Shown piece after piece: positions 61,606-64,000 of a DNA stretch of 64,000 bases. The notes beneath the pieces are model-generated. The model was not told where the DNA came from, did not search any database, and saw only the letters and a list, made by a program, of their open reading frames with translations. Both the position numbers and the translations under genes were made by a program. This stretch comes from Gilliamella sp. ESL0441. Its GTDB lineage: Bacteria; Pseudomonadota; Gammaproteobacteria; Enterobacterales; Orbaceae. Every line of letters starts with the position of its first letter. The stretch's first letter is position 1. The stretch lies in assembly GCF_019469185.1 (NCBI RefSeq), contig NZ_CP048264.1, positions 186,001-250,000 of the forward strand. The letters run 5' to 3'.

Positions 61606-61715
61606 AGAATTACAATAAATTAACTAAGAAATAATGATTTATCCGTATTGTAACGCTAAAACGATATCTTGCTGATCTTTTTTGTAACTTTTTGCGATCT
61701 TTTAGTAAAGACTGC
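61606..61715. other. narX / rplU intergenic region, left part
   Basis: This AT-rich gap between divergent narX and rplU should hold the narX promoter. No clear NarL heptamer pair or FNR site is visible on the narX side. Confidence 0.35.
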
Positions 61716-61744
61716 TTGCAACAAGGATAAATTTTGCGTAAAAT
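61716..61744 (+). promoter_or_regulatory. rplU-rpmA promoter
   Basis: TTGCAA (61716-61721) and TAAAAT (61739-61744), spacer 17, with a CG-rich discriminator, upstream of rplU. Confidence 0.65.
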
Positions 61745-61821
61745 TCACGCCCTATAAGATTAATCAATGCAGACATATATGCTAAATCAGGAATAGTCTG
61801 CTTTTTATTGCGGAGTTAAGT

Positions 61822-62130
61822 ATGTACGCAGTTTTCCAAAGTGGTGGTAAACAACACCGAGTCAGCGAAGGACAAGTCGTTCGCTTGGAAAAAATTGAAG
61901 TCGAAACAGGTGCAGAAGTTGTTTTCGATAAAGTTTTAATGGTAGCAAATGGTGAAGACATCAAAGTTGGTGCTCCGTTTGTTGAAGGTGCAACAATTAA
62001 AGCAGAAATTGTTGAGCACGGTCGTGGCGATAAAGTGAAAATTGTTAAATTCCGTCGTCGTAAACACTATCGTAAACAACAAGGTCACCGTCAGTGGTTC
62101 ACTGATGTGAAGATCACTGCAATCGCTTAA
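61822..62130 (+). CDS. rplU: 50S ribosomal protein L21
   Basis: 102-residue L21 ([20 protein letters not shown]), binding 23S domain V near L20. GCGGAG lies upstream. It is 15 bases from rpmA. Confidence 0.98.
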   Translation: MYAVFQSGGKQHRVSEGQVVRLEKIEVETGAEVVFDKVLMVANGEDIKVGAPFVEGATIKAEIVEHGRGDKVKIVKFRRRKHYRKQQGHRQWFTDVKITAIA

Positions 62131-62145
62131 TAGGAGTATCGAACA

Positions 62146-62406
62146 ATGGCACATAAGAAGGCTGGTGGTTCATCACGTAATGGTCGTGATTCCCAGAGTA
62201 AACGTTTAGGTGTTAAACGTTATGGTTCTCAAGAAGTTCTTGCTGGTAATATTTTAGTACGTCAACGTGGAACTCAATTCCACCCAGGCACTAATGTAGG
62301 TTGTGGTCGTGACCATACCTTATTTGCTTTAATTGACGGACAAGTAAAATTTGAAGTTAAAGGACCTAAAAACCGTCGTTATGTTAGTGTAATTGCTAAC
62401 AGCTAA
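62146..62406 (+). CDS. rpmA: 50S ribosomal protein L27
   Basis: 86-residue L27. Its N-terminal tail ([16 protein letters not shown]) reaches the peptidyl-transferase centre and has no cleavable extension. AGGAG lies upstream. Confidence 0.98.
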   Translation: MAHKKAGGSSRNGRDSQSKRLGVKRYGSQEVLAGNILVRQRGTQFHPGTNVGCGRDHTLFALIDGQVKFEVKGPKNRRYVSVIANS

Positions 62407-62430
62407 TAAAAAGCGGTTTAACGTTTATGG

Positions 62431-62460
62431 AAGCCTCACAGCTATTGTGGGGCTTTTTTC
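62431..62460 (+). terminator. rpmA intrinsic terminator
   Basis: AGCCTCACA, a 5-nt loop and TGTGGGGCT form a 9-bp stem with one G-T pair. TTTTTT follows, starting inside the final arm. Confidence 0.9.
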
Positions 62461-62490
62461 ATTTCTTGAATTCATATAATATTAGTTAAT

Positions 62491-64000
<1,510 letters not shown>

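Overview
The window is an AT-rich chromosomal segment of a gammaproteobacterium. Gene content and protein sequences resemble Enterobacterales/Pasteurellales core loci (isc operon, S10-spc-alpha ribosomal operons, slt-trpR, nirBDC-cysG, narXL, rplU-rpmA-obgE). The strong AT bias and the abundance of PTS sugar genes make a gut-associated Orbales-type organism (Gilliamella-like) a reasonable guess, but this is inferred from general resemblance, not from a database search. I see no insertion sequence, prophage, CRISPR array, tRNA or rRNA gene. Nearly all of the window is coding.

Layout. 1-7.1 kb: the 3' end of pepB, a secreted Sel1-repeat protein, periplasmic cyclophilin (ppiA), gntX-nfuA, rob, and slt-trpR. 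7.2-12.5 kb: iscRSUA-hscBA-fdx behind two tandem IscR type-1 sites. 12.6-26.7 kb: the S10, spc and alpha operons in canonical order, with an L4-type S10 leader and an S4-type alpha leader pseudoknot. 27-36.5 kb: slyX, radC, slyD, fabI, tehB, fmt, an SLC13-type transporter, poxB and gluconokinase. 36.8-43 kb: a galactitol (gat) PTS cluster with dehydrogenase, DeoR regulator, tagatose-6-P kinase and aldolase. 43.2-50.4 kb: a periplasmic glucose-1-phosphatase and an N-acetylgalactosamine/galactosamine (aga) PTS operon. 50.8-53.6 kb: a MarR/SlyA-type regulator with an HlyD-type adaptor and an ABC-2 permease. 53.9-61.6 kb: nirB-nirD-nirC-like-cysG and narL-narX. 61.8-64 kb: rplU-rpmA-EamA transporter-obgE (cut by the window edge).

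How the parts work together. The gat and aga clusters both lead to tagatose-6-phosphate. Only the gat side carries the kinase and the aldolase, so the two clusters probably form one galactose-derivative catabolic island, and CRP-like sites precede both. The nir genes sit beside a nitrate/nitrite two-component pair, and a near-consensus NarL/NarP 7-2-7 inverted repeat lies upstream of nirB. The isc operon encodes IscR, and good matches to the IscR type-1 motif occur at iscR, nfuA and, unexpectedly, tehB. The IscR-like palindrome at tehB is the most notable unexplained regulatory signal. I did not find a clearly undescribed multi-gene system.
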